NCBI GenBank assembly: GCA_009760855.2
Contig: WPIO01000019.1
Coordinates: 1,915,001-1,979,000 of the forward strand
DNA from: Cristatella mucedo
Taxonomy: Eukaryota; Bryozoa; Phylactolaemata; Cristatellidae
DNA length: 64,000 bases
Direction: 5' to 3'
This document shows, one piece after another, positions 37,402 through 49,082 of the stretch. A model generated the notes under the pieces. The model was not told the origin of the DNA and did not search any database. It saw only the letters and a program-made list of their open reading frames with translations. Positions within the stretch are counted from its first letter, which is position 1. Every line of letters starts with the position of its first letter. Both the position numbers and the translations under genes were made by a program.

Positions 37402-37594
37402 ACCTGCGCATCCTAGTCATGTTGCTGCTCGACACACTTCCCATGCTGGCCAACGTGCTGTTCATCTGCTTTTTTGTCTTCTTCATATTCGGCATCCTCG
37501 GCGTTCAACTGTGGGCCGGCGTGCTTCGGCAGCGTTGCTACCTCGATGGACGCATCCCACTGGCAGATCTCAATGTGTCAGTAGACTTCCAGCC
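37402..37594 (+). CDS. Cav3 T-type calcium channel alpha-1, exon 4 (S4-S5 linker, IS5, turret start)
   Basis: Completes codon 213 and encodes residues to 276 plus two bases of codon 277. It covers the S4-S5 linker ([15 protein letters not shown]), IS5 ([21 protein letters not shown]) and the beginning of the extracellular turret ([10 protein letters not shown], then [11 protein letters not shown] with a potential N-glycosylation site). The junction with exon 3 gives Asn213 where Cav3 channels I recall have Ser. The 3' edge is set by phase: CC followed by GTGTGG joins the acceptor at 41566 in frame. Reading past it gives CAG-encoded Ala repeats without homology. The donor is weak, so a nearby alternative is possible. 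Confidence 0.93.
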
Positions 37595-39939
37595 GTGTGG
37601 GCTCCTAGTGCTTGCTTCTGTTGGACCGCTTGCTGCACCTGCAGCAGCAGCAGCAGCTACAGCAGTAGCAGGAGCATCAGCAGCAGCAGGAACGGCCATT
37701 GCAATTTTAGCCGAAGGGTGTCTAGTAGAGCTGGGGAGTGCTGGAGCTTGCAGGCTTGCTGCTGTTGCTTGGGCTCGATCCCAGGAGTGAGTGCCCCGGC
37801 ATTGGCTAGATGGCCTTATTATTTGTGGAATGCCAAGGAAAGCTACTCCTTAGAACCTCCATCGAGGCTATCTCTCTTCTTGTAAACTCGTCAATTAAGG
37901 CCAATTAGACGATTGCTGAGTCCTGCTTTGGGGAGCTGAAGCATGCCTGCTTTAAGTGATTGCCGAGGGCATGCAGTCAAAGTAGTCCTCATGGAAGCTG
38001 TGGCAACTTGGCATTGCACTTTCTTTCATGCCCAGAAGCAAATCATGCTTCCGAATAGGAAAGCATCATGTTCCTTGTGTTGAAGGCCACTCATGTAGAA
38101 GGTAACTGATGTCATGAAAGCCAAGTTATTAGACCAGGACAAGATAAGTCAGGAACTCATGCACAACTGCAACATCGTGGAACTGATTGGTCCAGTATTG
38201 TAGAGCTCCCGACTAAACACTGCAAAGAATAGGGGGTACGATGAGAATAAGCTGAAGCAATTACGCAGTTCGCATTGTGAAGTTCCGTGACAGCCCTTAA
38301 AGGCTGGTGCCAGAAATCCACCCAACATACGATAGACAGGATGCTGCTGGGCCTGGCAGTCCTGAGAGCTCAAACTTATATCCAATCATGCGTGTACGTG
38401 CACTGAAAAGTTGCACTCCTCACCTACCATTGTGAGTGGAACTCTGCCAGACACGTTGGCTCGTTGCCAGGCTCTCTCTCTCTTGTAGCTCCATATAGGT
38501 AGTGTGGACCTCCTGCTTGCTGCAGAGAGTGTGCATTGACCATAGAAACGTTCTCATACCTGATCATCTGAACCTAGGGATCCAAAAGTGATGACATATG
38601 ACTAACCACTAATGCACCAAGATGGCAAGATCAACTCATGATATCTCTGCTGAAACACGTGTCATCTAGTCTCATATACTAAATACAGCACACACGGCTA
38701 ATACTAAAGAGTGAGGGCATATTTACTACTATTCACCTATTGCCTGTTGAATTTCAACAGGCTGCCTTTTGAGCTTCGTGTAGTGAATTCCGGGAATCAC
38801 CATGGTCATCTCAAACTCTTAAAGTAGTGAGGGAGCCTACAGGGCAGGCCCAGCCTAGCTACCATAGCTATATCTGTGCTCCAAGGCACATGCAAACACT
38901 CAGCATCGTGTGTAGCCTGCATGCAGTCTTTACTGTACTATGCCCCTTCACTGGCTCTGTTTACACAGGCAATGGGAAAAGCACTACAGCAAAACGGCAG
39001 GTATAATCTAAGTTGCATGCATAGTCAACCCTGGATACTGTGGCAGACAGCTGGTGTGATGACTACTCAAGGCATGCCTACATTGAGTGGCAGATTGCTG
39101 ACTCCAGTCAGCTCTAAACACAAGCTGCCATTGCTGCAGCTGCTTGCAGAAGGTCTGACCAACCCTAGCCACGCGACTGAGATGAGAGGCTCTCAGTGGC
39201 TTGTGTCAGCTCCTTTTACTCCAGTAAGAGCTGGAGGAATTGGTACAGCTAGGGGCCTGGACTTGCCAAGGTCGCATTAGGCTTTTGGTCTGCCCTGCCA
39301 GTCCAGAGTGCATTGTCATGTCTTCACAGTGGCTAGTCATTGGACACACTCTCAGTTCCAAATTAGTGGTGCTGTTCAGTCTTCGGAATGAACCGGCTGC
39401 TGACCAAATGCAGCCGAGCTGTTAAACCAGTTGTTAGCAATTCTGATGAATTCCGAAAAGAGTATCGACATGCTTCAAAGCTTAGTTCGATACTTTCTTT
39501 CATACCCCTAGATCAATCAAAACTGGTAGTCACCATTGTTTCGAGTTTTTCCCTCACTTTCACACCGGTTGCAGTCCCTTCGAAGCAATCTTGTGATTCA
39601 CTTGTTTTGAGTCATTAAAACAGCAAGTTCCCAATGATGGCAGTGATCTATTGCTCCACAGGTACCAAATTATTCATTTATCCCAGATTGTACTGAGCTC
39701 ATTTCAATTCTATATGCAAGAAATCTCCCCTTCCTCGTTTTGGTGATATTTAGCATTCATTTCGACAAATCATCTGACGCCCCAAATCCCAGGTTTTGTG
39801 CACTGACTGCCTCATTTTCTCTTCTGGCTCATATGCATGATCTCACTTACAATAAAAGGGACTAACTCGATCAAATATTCTGCCACGATTGGGGGATATT
39901 GTCTCCAGTTGTCACGAAATTCGGCACATCTGACCACGT

Positions 39940-40995
39940 CCACCAACTCCAGAGCATTGATGTCAACGGCAAACAAACATCCAAGGAGCCACTAAAGTAT
40001 TGGGTACCCCAGTGCTCAGTGCTTGGTCTGCTTCTTTTCACAACGTATACTCTCTCTTGCCCATAAAATCGCCAGTCACAACAAGCTTTAACTTCTATGC
40101 CGATGACACTCAGATGTACCAATGCTTTGATCCCTCCCAGCCTTCGTGCACCTCAAGCTCTCTCAACGGTTTTGCTGCATGTTTTGCTGACAACCCCACA
40201 TGGATGCCAAATAACTTTTAAAAATTAAATGACGATAAAAACTAACGAACCATCTATGGGCTAACTTTGTGTAATATAAGAAATTAGAAAGCTTAACGCC
40301 CAAAATGGGCTGTGCCGGTATTTCTCTTGTAGCGTGTGCATGAAATCTAGGTGTTCTATCCCAAAGGAACCTTTCAGTAGACAGGCTCATCAACTCGCCT
40401 TGACTTCTGCAACTCGTTACTTGCAGGTCTTGCGGCCTTTGCGATAGTTCGCTTAACGTTGGAGTAAAACTCGGCAGCCAGGCTTGCCTTACGTCTGGGC
40501 GTTAAAGTCACCACATTTTTCGCCTCTTTTTACCCACCCGAACTGGCTCTCCATCGAGCAACAGTGTATCAACCTCGACGAAGCTTTGTCATTTACTCTT
40601 CTACATCCCCTGATTATCTTTCTCCAGCCAAACTCTCGGAGCTACTTTCTAATCAGGCTCAACAATCTTACAACCAGCTCGTCTGGCTCAAGTCGTTTAG
40701 CAGTGCCTTGAACTGACCTCATCCTTTGCAGACCATGCCTTCAGCTGATATGCTCCCAAGGCCCTGGCACCCACTCCTGAGTGACGTCATGACATGCCTG
40801 ACTTGACATCACTCAAAAAGAAACTCAAAACGTTTCTTTTTCTCATATAGCACTTGCTGTGTCCTTGTGATTAGTCCTTTGTATGCTCGTGAGTGCATTT
40901 TCACTCACCCTATTTTAATCTTGAAAATCTTGAATTGCTTTCATTACAGTAACAAGTGCCAAGCGAGATTTGATTCTTTGAGGCTGCTGTGCAAT
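39940..40995 (+). mobile_element. Decayed LINE copy (RT to 3' end)
   Basis: Starts within RT at CTCCAGAGCATTGATGTCAA. It shows FNFYADDTQMYQCFDPSQPS with the YADD motif (about 40089-40128), LDFCNSLLAG-like and LRVKVTTFFAS-like blocks with frameshifts, and the 3' block AAGTGCCAAGCGAGATTTGA. Many indels and stops. Same family and orientation as 31438-33025. Confidence 0.85.
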
Positions 40996-41060
40996 TTATT
41001 TTTGTTAATAAGAATTAAAAAATTTAGGCAACCTTAGCATAGGAGCAGGCAGCTCTTATT

Positions 41061-41305
41061 AGTCATTATCTCGCCAGTGATAATCTCACGGGCCATAATC
41101 TAGCCGGCCAATATCTAGCCGGCCATAACCTCGCCCGCCATAATCATGCCGATCATAATCTCCTCGGTGATATTCTCGCTGGCCATATTCTCGCCGGTCA
41201 TATTCTCGCTGTTCATATTCTCGCCGGTCATATTCTCGCCGGGCATAATCTTGCCGGTCACAATCTCTCCGATCATAATCTTAACTGTCACCATCTTGGC
41301 AACAG
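41061..41305. repeat. 15-bp minisatellite, about 16 degenerate units
   Basis: Unit close to CATATTCTCGCCGGT, more uniform at 41170-41250 and diverged at both ends. The 15-bp period keeps frames open, so the minus strand reads as Met-Thr-Gly-Glu-Asn pentapeptides (41115-41336). No splice or homology support for expression. It ends about 260 bp before exon 5. Confidence 0.92.
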
Positions 41306-41566
41306 TCAAGATAGTGGCTTCCGTGTTGCTGGCCACTCGGCTTGTCTACACAGAGGCCAAAAAGAGTTGGCATTTTCTCACTTAGCTAGCTGCATAATAA
41401 TGAAAACAGACGATCACTGCTGGGCATGCCGCACTTTCCAGGCAGGCCATTCCATCAATTTACTGATGACAGTGGCAGCTTCCTGCCAGCAGCAGTAGCC
41501 ACAGCAGTGGCAGCAAGAGTGGACGAGTTCAGTAGAGAACGTCGTGCTGTTGACTTGCTCGTGTAG

Positions 41567-41894
41567 CTCTTCCTTGAGGAAGTACTACGAACCAAGCGAA
41601 TCTGGTCTGGAGTTCGTCTGCACCATGCCTGGTATATCGGGCATGCTTTCGTGTCACGAGATCGGCCCCATGCCAGGGCCAAACGGCAACTTCTGCACGG
41701 GCTCTTACGAGCCAAATGTCAGCCAAGTCAACAGCAGCATATTCGTGGTCAATGTCTCAAGCACTGGCAGTAGTGGTAGTTCGTGCATCAACTGGAACCA
41801 GTACTACACTGATTGTCGCCCGGACGGACCAAACCCATTCCTCGGTGCCATTTCGTTCGACAACATTGCCTACGCATGGATAGCCATTTTCCAG
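41567..41894 (+). CDS. Cav3 T-type calcium channel alpha-1, exon 5 (extracellular turret and pore-helix start)
   Basis: Residues 277-386, phase 0 at its end. The long IS5-P loop has Cys residues in VCTMPG, LSCHEIG, NFCTG, SCINWNQYYTDC and several potential N-glycosylation sites (NVS, NSS, NVSS). It closes with PNPFLGAISFDNIAYAWIAI and FQ, the highly conserved lead-in to the domain I pore helix. Conserved Cys and the NWNQYY block are Cav3 hallmarks that L/N/P-type channels lack. The turret sequence between YYEPSE and SCINWNQ is diverged from the channels I know. The donor CAG followed by GTAAGT is consensus. Confidence 0.96.
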
Positions 41895-43102
41895 GTAAGT
41901 GGCAGGTCAACCGCGAATGAGGACAATGTTTGCAGCTTGTGTTATCAACTCCGGCATTGACTGCTTTAGTTCAGCTGCAGCCATGGCCACTGTTACAGGT
42001 GAGCAGAGCAAAGCTTTCTTATTGCTTTCGTGTTGCCATCGATGGATAGAATATGTCATACTGTCGGCAGTGCTAGTGTTAGAACCAGTTCAGCTCTCCA
42101 GTGTCATAGCCACATGTGATTTAAGCAACGCCTGTGCAGTCGGATCCCACCAAGTTGAGACAAAAGGCAGAGACACCTCATTATGTTAGGGCCCAAACAT
42201 TCCAGATGTATGTATGTATGTACATGAATCTCTGTCTGTAACTCTAAAAAGTCATAACGACCAAGTGTGTGTCATGGTGGGGAGTTCTCTGCTGCGCACT
42301 CAAAGCCTAAGCAGTTTTCTGTGTGAATTCGGTAGCCAACAGACTTCGTCTTGCGAAACAAAGAGAAAGCAAAAGACATAACCGAGTTAGTAGAGCGGTT
42401 GATACCGACTATGCACATTGCAAGTAGCCCATGGAGATTGAAGCACAGGTAGAACAGCAAACTAGCTATGAAGAGCTCTAGCCTAAATGCACCAACTTGG
42501 AGTGGTTTGAGAAGTGAGGCTCGCGTCATCAGAAACGAAATAGTGAACGCCGATATTCAAGAATTGCCACACTATGAGTTCTCCCATCTGGTCTTGGAGC
42601 AGCACAGACAAACATTTGTTGCCAGTGACGTCACATGGGTAAAGTAGGGCGCTACTAATTAGTCCTCTTGAGAGTACCTGATGATAGTTGGCACTACTTC
42701 GCTTCTGCGGCAGGGTAGGAAAATGTTTAAAATGCACTAGTTACCAACATGAAGTTACTATCCGATATTTTACTTTTTAGGGTTTGGTATATGGAAAGCC
42801 TCAGTGGTCCACGGGAAGCTTAGTAGACTGAAAGGAACACAGCTCCTGATCCGACTGATGGCTGTATCACAAATGAGTGGTGGTCATTTGGTGCTGTGAT
42901 TCTATTACACTGTCATCTCTCAATTCCATTAGTTCAGTTATGCCAGCACAAAGCGTGTTGCTTCACTGCATCCAAAAAGGCTGTGCATTAGAAAAAGTGA
43001 GCTAGCTGACATTGGCGGAGCATATGCATGTCGTTGATCGCGACCACTTCATAGAACTAAGATAGCTAAAACTACTGCTCAAGATAACTAAATTAAATTA
43101 CC

Positions 43103-43170
43103 AAACAGGTAATCTGTTTTACGTATGCACTTGAGTAAACAGGTAATCTGTTTTACGTGTGCACTTGAGT
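43103..43170. repeat. 34-bp tandem duplication
   Basis: Two copies of a 34-bp unit starting AAACAGGTAATCTGTTTTAC, differing at one position (A/G). The unit contains the inverted repeat AAACAG..CTGTTT. Confidence 0.95.
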
Positions 43171-44254
43171 ACTGGCTGCTCTAACCGGCACAATTTCACT
43201 AGTTCGGCAAGACCGTGATCTGACTTCCTTGAGAGGATCCGACATGTACCGGTAATGCAGGGTAAAACCTCTTATTGCAGTTTGAAGCATTCAGGTAGTT
43301 GCAGGCACCAGGGGGCTAGTGCGTAGTGCCTGCTGCATATCGAACTGGCGACGATCATGTAAATGAGACAAGAAGAGAATTGCTTAGCTGATTAGGCGTT
43401 CTTCTTTCAAGCCTCACATTCTGCATTCACCGAGGCAGGATAGAAGGATTCCTGATGGTCAAGGTCCCAAAGCTACAAAGTGGGCATGACCTGATTGGCT
43501 GATTGAGTGGCAGTCTGAGCAGGCCTTTCGTTGAATTTCAGGCAGGATAAATGCCCCAAGGACAGGACATCAAAGAGCTGATTGGACACGTGGTCGTTTG
43601 CCGATGGCATTAGCTTTCTTTTGCATTTGTGCCAGCTGGAACAAAGCCGAAGTGCCACAACTGGATTCAGCCAGTGTATAGATTGGCTAGCAGTATATGG
43701 CGATGCAAACTGGCATGAACTAATATTGTATGGTATAGTAGTGGCATCAGTACCACTATGGGTAGCCTCATTACGAGCAGGGAAAGAAGCTGCTGATGTA
43801 CCTGCAAATGATATGGCTTCCTTAAGGGCCAGCTTATGTACATTGCTTTTTGACCACCCAGTTAATGGTGGCTCGACAGCAAGTGCAGAACTACAGATGG
43901 TTGCAGATGTATAACGTATGTCGACCAATGGATGGCGCTTTGTGGGCTTTGGCAATCCAAGGCTGTTCTAACTTGTTATGTTGGTGAGGCAGACACAGTT
44001 CAAGCGATTCCAAAAAGGCCTTCCGTGTAAATGGGCTTTCCCAATGCACAAACCAAAATGCCCTTATGGTATTGAAACAGATAGTAACCGCACATTGGCC
44101 AGCTGTTTTTCACCCGCCGAGTAGCCAGGTGTTGGGTGAGCCGAGATGCTTACGAAAACCGTGGGTAAGTTTTCTTTTGGCAGCACAAAAGATACTGATG
44201 TGCAAGCAATGCATAAGTATGTAGTATGCAAGGCACATAATAGCATTCAATGTG

Positions 44255-44560
44255 AGCAAAGTCATGCAAATCCCAGAGGTTTTCCCATGTATCTCCTTTG
44301 CTAAAAGAGCTAGGATGGCTGCCGGTCAACGGATACAAAGTAAAGTTCTTATGCTGACCCACAAGGCATGCCACGGCTTGACTCCTCTATACCTAGCTGA
44401 ACTGCTGCATCAGTCTCAGCCTCCTCGTGCCCTCAGGTCCTGTATGGACAATAAATTAGCTACTCCATTCCTCTGCTTAAAGGAAGTTGGCGACAGAAGC
44501 TTTAGCTCTGCTGGCCCTAAACTGTCGCATGGGAAGGTAGGAAGGAGAGGAGAGTAGATG
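44255..44560 (+). mobile_element. Second L2-like LINE fragment (C-terminal coding end)
   Basis: Translates, with one frameshift, to a block near LGWLPVNG.., then QSKVLMLTHKACHGLTPLYL, AELLHQSQPPRALRS and GDRSFSSAGP, the typical C-terminal region of L2-type LINEs. It is distinct in sequence from the main family in this window. An inverted relative lies 80 bp downstream. Confidence 0.7.
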
Positions 44561-44639
44561 TCGGTGCTTAAGAGTTGTGGAAGTGAGTTTCGCAGACCAG
44601 GACCTGCTGAGCAAAAGCTTTTGTTTTCAACTGCATTTA

Positions 44640-44830
44640 AGCATAAAAATTGGGGCTCGAGGAGGCTGAAGCTGGTACAGCAGTTCAGCTAGACTTGAAG
44701 GAACCAAGCTATGGCGGGCCTTGTGGGTCAGAGTAAGAATTTTACTCTGAATGTTTTGATCGACCGGGAGCCACCACAGCTCTTTCAACAAAAGAGACCC
44801 GTGGTAGTGGAACGGCTGAAAAACCAATGA
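44640..44830 (-). mobile_element. Inverted relative of the second L2-like LINE
   Basis: The minus strand reads LLLKELWWLPVDQNIQSKIL, TLTHKARHSLVPSSLAELL and QLQPPRAP, matching the blocks of 44255-44560 in opposite orientation. Confidence 0.7.
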
Positions 44831-45339
44831 GTAGTATTATCAAAAGCAAAGTCGGAATGCCGCAAATTTATTGTATAGATTTACTGTGGTGTTTATATTT
44901 TATAAAGCCAAGTTTTGCAATGTTACGTTGGTGAACACTGGCTTACACGACTGAAGTGCAGATGTGCATATGTAGTGGTCATTTTCGAAGAAGACACTCA
45001 GATTTCATACAGAGGCTACAGGATGAGCCGATTCGGTGGGCTATACTTTTCAGTTTTAGGCTAAGACTTGATCTTCAAATAATTATTGTTGTTATTTATG
45101 TCATACTATAATTTGAGAGAAAGTTTTTAGTCATCAAAGAGTAGATATCAGCAAAACATGCGCAAGACAACGAGCACTCATAAAGAACATGATGTACTCC
45201 AAAACACGATGTGCATTGTTTATGGCAAATGGTCTTTGGGAAGGGCTTAGCTATGCCTACAACAAAGTGCTGTAACGAGCACCTGGTCCAGCCAGCTAGG
45301 TGCTGTACAACAAAACAACCATTGTTATTATTATTATTA

Positions 45340-45545
45340 ACCACCATCCTGGTTTGGCTCAGGGGTAGCATGCCTAAAACAGGGGGTAGAGATTAAGTTA
45401 ACTTGGGGTGCTATAAAATAAAATATTATTATCATTATATTATATTATGTTATATTATTATATTACATTATTATTATTATATTACATTACATTATCATTA
45501 TATTATTATATTATATTATATATTATCATTATTATTTAAGCTTGA
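45340..45545 (+). mobile_element. SINE-A tail with long (ATT/ATTAT)n tract
   Basis: Short A-box-like CTGGTTTGGCTCAGGGGTAG, then directly GTAGAGATTAAGTTAACTTG and GGGGTGCTATAAAATAAA: a SINE-A copy with its middle deleted. About 120 bp of ATT/ATTAT-type repeats follows. Confidence 0.65.
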
Positions 45546-47144
45546 GCAAGATAATAGTGTTGTATGTTTCATAATATTGCAATTTATTCTTGAATGGAGG
45601 TCCAATGCCATTATATAAAACAGTTGAACTTTGTTCTGTCTAGAATCCACAGGAATCAAGCCTGTTTAGGTTATGCATGAGGTGTGTGTGAAGGGTTGGT
45701 GTGCACGTGTGTGGGGATGGATGTGTGGTGTCTGAGCATGCCTGTGTGAGTAAGCAGGTGCCTGCCAGGGTCTGTGCATCAGTGCGCCCATATCAGCTCA
45801 CAAGAGCAAATGCAATTTACGCATGTCTATTCATGCACTTGCTAAGTGCACTTTAAAAGTAGTGCCTGCATGAGCTTCAAACTGCATTAAATGACTGTAA
45901 AAACGATGCATAGAACTTGGCATTGCCTGCTGTTTCTCTGAATATAACTATGAGCTCGGTGAGACAGCCACTCGGCAATCTATTTGTGGGTAGGTAGCTA
46001 GATACATGGAAAGCAATGAAAGCAACACTGGCCGTATGGGGGACTGTTGACGACCACGAGAAGGGATGAATTTGAGGCACCCGACATGCACTTTTGAGTT
46101 ACTGTGATTATGTAATCTTCCAAGGGTAACTTCTTTGGTTCCGAATTCCCTTTCTGTTCCTATACACAGCTGTTCTGTCTTGGAAAGTGTTACAATTTTA
46201 TCCAGATGAGATCTCTAATTCGGAAAGTCCTGGCAATCATGTAATCATGGGGTCCACCTTACAAGCTCACAGGAAACTGAGTGACTGATGTTTTGTGTGC
46301 ACTACAGCTCAAATCAGTGCTAGTCAAGGTTATAATGCTTCCATTTGACTCGCCTAATAGCTAAGCATGCTCAACCCGAACTTATGGACACCGAGCTTGT
46401 CAGGACGTATGCAGAGCTTGGAAGCTCGGTCCAATTTCTCTACATGGGGCACTTTCTTCCACCAGGGACCTTTTCGCAAGGCTGCTGCCACCGACCATTT
46501 AGTTTTTGGTACTGCTCCAATATGGTAAGATACATGTGCAAAAATATGAAGCCCTGCACAGACCTGTGTTCTTAACCATGCCGTGGCTAGAAATGCTTGA
46601 GCTCATGAGCTCCTCATGACATAATTGTGATAGATGCAGGCTTGCCTTAGACGCACACATGTGCGGCAGCCATGTATGACACTTGCAAGGGCCGAGTTAA
46701 AGTACACATGCCGATTGCACCTGCAACTTTTCGAAGTGCATTTCACCGTAAGGTGGGCATGTTCTTCTATACGGTTCCTTGGCACGGTATGCACACACAG
46801 GCCCTCCATAAGTCGGCCTAATTAGCCTCTGGAGCACCATCAATATAGCATGCTATTGGTAAAGCTCGTGTCATAAGTATATGCACTAATGCGGTGCTCG
46901 CTTGGCCGGCGATGTATCATCTGCTACTTCCACCATCGGCTTTTAAGTATTTCCTTTTCCTGTAAAATTTCCAGATGTCGCACTTCAAGAATACCCAGGA
47001 TTGCAGTTTCTTGTCTCTAGCATGTTAATTTAGTTTTTATATCTTACTATTAGTATGAGATTCCCGACTGTGTAAATTTAAAAAATGAGTCGGTAGGCAC
47101 CTGCTCTTCATACCGATACTCAAGCGGTTGCCTTCTATTATTTA

Positions 47145-47225
47145 ATCAGTGTATAGTTCGTAGAAATTGAATAAGCTCTCTCAGGGTGTTACGCAAATGT
47201 ATCATTATCATTACTATTATTATTT
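47145..47225 (+). mobile_element. LINE/SINE 3' tail fragment
   Basis: GTAGAAATTGAATAAGCTCT, then CAGGGTGTTACGCAAATG and an ATT-rich tail. Confidence 0.55.
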
Positions 47226-47279
47226 GCTTATTGACACTCCTTTGCTGTCTTGATCTGTTAGACTCGCCATTGGCCATGA

Positions 47280-47733
47280 CACAAATAGGCACCCGTTCAG
47301 ATGAATGGACGGATAGATGGACGGACGAACGAGCAGAGTGGCTGATGCATGGATAGCAAGGAGGACAGAGGGGGAGATGAATGTATGGGTGATGGGGAGA
47401 AGGAGAACTGGAGAGGGAGAGTGAGAGAGAGAGAGAGTGCGATAGGGGAGAGAGAGGCAGAGAGAGAGAGAGAGAGATGGATAGTGAAAGACGTGTGGTT
47501 ATCGAGAAAGAGATAGAAAGTGAGAGATAAAGATGAAGCACACGAGAGAAATGGAGAGCGAGAGATAAATTTGAAGCATGTGAGATAGATGGAAAGCAAG
47601 AAAGCGACATATAGAGATAGATGTAAAGAGAGAGAAAGAGAGAGAGAGAAAGAGAGAGAAGGGGAGAGGGAGGGGGAGAGAGAAAGAGAGAGAGAAAGAA
47701 AAAGAAAGACGAAGATTGGTAGGAAGATTAATT

Positions 47734-47773
<40 letters not shown>

Positions 47774-47810
47774 TCAATCCATCTATATATTCATACACAC
47801 ACACACACAT

Positions 47811-47841
<31 letters not shown>

Positions 47842-47865
47842 TCATCAATCCATCTATATATTCAT

Positions 47866-47906
<41 letters not shown>

Positions 47907-47912
47907 GTTGAT

Positions 47913-47946
<34 letters not shown>

Positions 47947-48140
47947 ATTGATTGATGGATTGCTGGGACTGGTGGATCAATGGATCAATAGATTGCTGGA
48001 TCAATAGATCGATGGAGGTATGGACGGACATGTAGAGCTCACAAATAGATAGATAGATATATGGATAGATGAATACATAAATACATAGATAGATAAATAG
48101 ATACATAGATAGATAGATTTATAGATAGATAGCTAAATAG
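47280..48140. repeat. Microsatellite cluster: GA, AT, CA and (GATA)-like
   Basis: (GGAT/GGAC)-like to 47350, GA-rich to about 47700, then two similar blocks, each (AT)n + TCATCAATCCATCTATATAT + (CA)n (47740-47820 and 47821-47905). Further AT and (ATAG)n tracts run to about 48140. No coding signal. Confidence 0.9.
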
Positions 48141-48634
48141 CTGGGAGAGACAGGGATTAATACGAAGATAGATGGGTATATAGAAAGATTTAGGAAGAAA
48201 GAGGGAGGACAGAGTTCTGGGAAGGAGGAGAGGTTGAAGCTTAGTGATTATGGTGCCAAGTTTCACCTCTATCAAGCCACACTTTGATCTTAGCTTACCT
48301 TGCCACGTGTTGTTAATCAAATTCCAAAAGAGCAAGTTGCACATACTATTAGCTAAAAGCTGTTTTTCCTTATGTTCCTTGCATCTAATGACTGCAGCCT
48401 GTGTGTCGGCCGGTAGTCAATTGAAGCACCTTAGCACTGCCATGGACACTGCACAACATTGGTTCTGCTGCCTCAAACAAAGCATGATTGCACGTGCTCC
48501 AAGCTAGCTCTCTTTTCGCGTGGCCGGTACGGCTACGATAAGAGATGGCGAGATCGTGCCAGTAGAATTTCTTTGCAGGTGAGTGGCAAGCATTATTGCA
48601 AAGATGACACACTTCAACCTGTTTCCTGTTGTAG

Positions 48635-48727
48635 ATCATTAGCCTTGAAGGCTGGGTGGATGTCATGTACTACTTGCAAGACAGCCAGTCGTTCTGGGTT
48701 TGGATTTACTTTGTGTCACTCATAGTG
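48635..48727 (+). CDS. Cav3 T-type calcium channel alpha-1, exon 6 (selectivity filter and IS6 start)
   Basis: Residues 387-417, 31 codons, phase 0 at both ends. IISLEGWVDVMYY contains the domain I selectivity-filter glutamate, Glu391. In the family it acts with Glu, Asp and Asp of repeats II to IV (not in this window) to bind calcium. DSQSFWVWIYFVSLIV leads from the pore loop into IS6. The joins to exon 5 (FQ + IISLEGW) and to exon 7 (SLIV + IGSFF) reproduce the Cav3 order seamlessly. Acceptor TTGTAG and donor GTG followed by GTAAGC are good. Confidence 0.96.
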
Positions 48728-49082
48728 GTAAGCATACTAATGCTATAATTAGCAGCGATGCATAGAGACACAAATGTGTCACCAGGGAGTGCTGCCCTAC
48801 AGAATACAGAGTGCGACGAGGAGCTGGAGCTGGTTGTTTGATTCTTCTATCCTCTTGTATGGTTCATCATTTCGTGTTTAGTTTATTTGCTTATTAATAC
48901 ATTTGCATCACCATACAACTCGTACGAGTACCATGGAAAGAACAGCAAACTAGTTTTTAAGGCAATGGCTTCCCATCCCCACGAGTCTTACCTCTGCAGC
49001 AGTTCCTGACCACATTCTGGCCCCGTGCATATTAGTAAAGCCTTGAGTAGAAGGCGAGCTAGAGGCACGAGAGTGTAGTAAT

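Larger units (their letters stand above)
37595..41566 (+). other. Cav3 intron 4 (4.0 kb)
   Basis: Begins with a short (CAG)n-type tract (37640-37690). A decayed LINE lies at 39.94-41.0 kb and a 15-bp minisatellite at 41.06-41.31 kb. From 37.8 to 39.9 kb I see no gene or recognised repeat. The frame 38876-39280 lacks any homology I know. The acceptor CTTGCTCGTGTAG ends at 41566. Confidence 0.8.
41895..48634 (+). other. Cav3 intron 5 (6.7 kb)
   Basis: It separates pore helix and selectivity filter. Contents listed separately: a 34-bp duplication, fragments of a second LINE family, ATT- and GA-rich tracts. No gene is recognised at 42.2-43.1, 45.6-47.1 or 48.15-48.6 kb. The open frames at 43473-43955 (minus) and 43582-43914 (plus) may be a relic; see the findings. 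The acceptor CCTGTTGTAG ends at 48634. Confidence 0.8.

Noticed and set aside
37419-37790. Exon 4 reading on into Ala-rich sequence
   Set aside because: Homology to Cav3 ends at about 37594. Phase and the exon 5 acceptor require splicing there, and the Ala run is an intronic CAG-type repeat.
43473-43955. 160-codon minus-strand frame
   Set aside because: No recognisable domain. The opposite strand is equally open and shows a weak RNase H-like motif instead.
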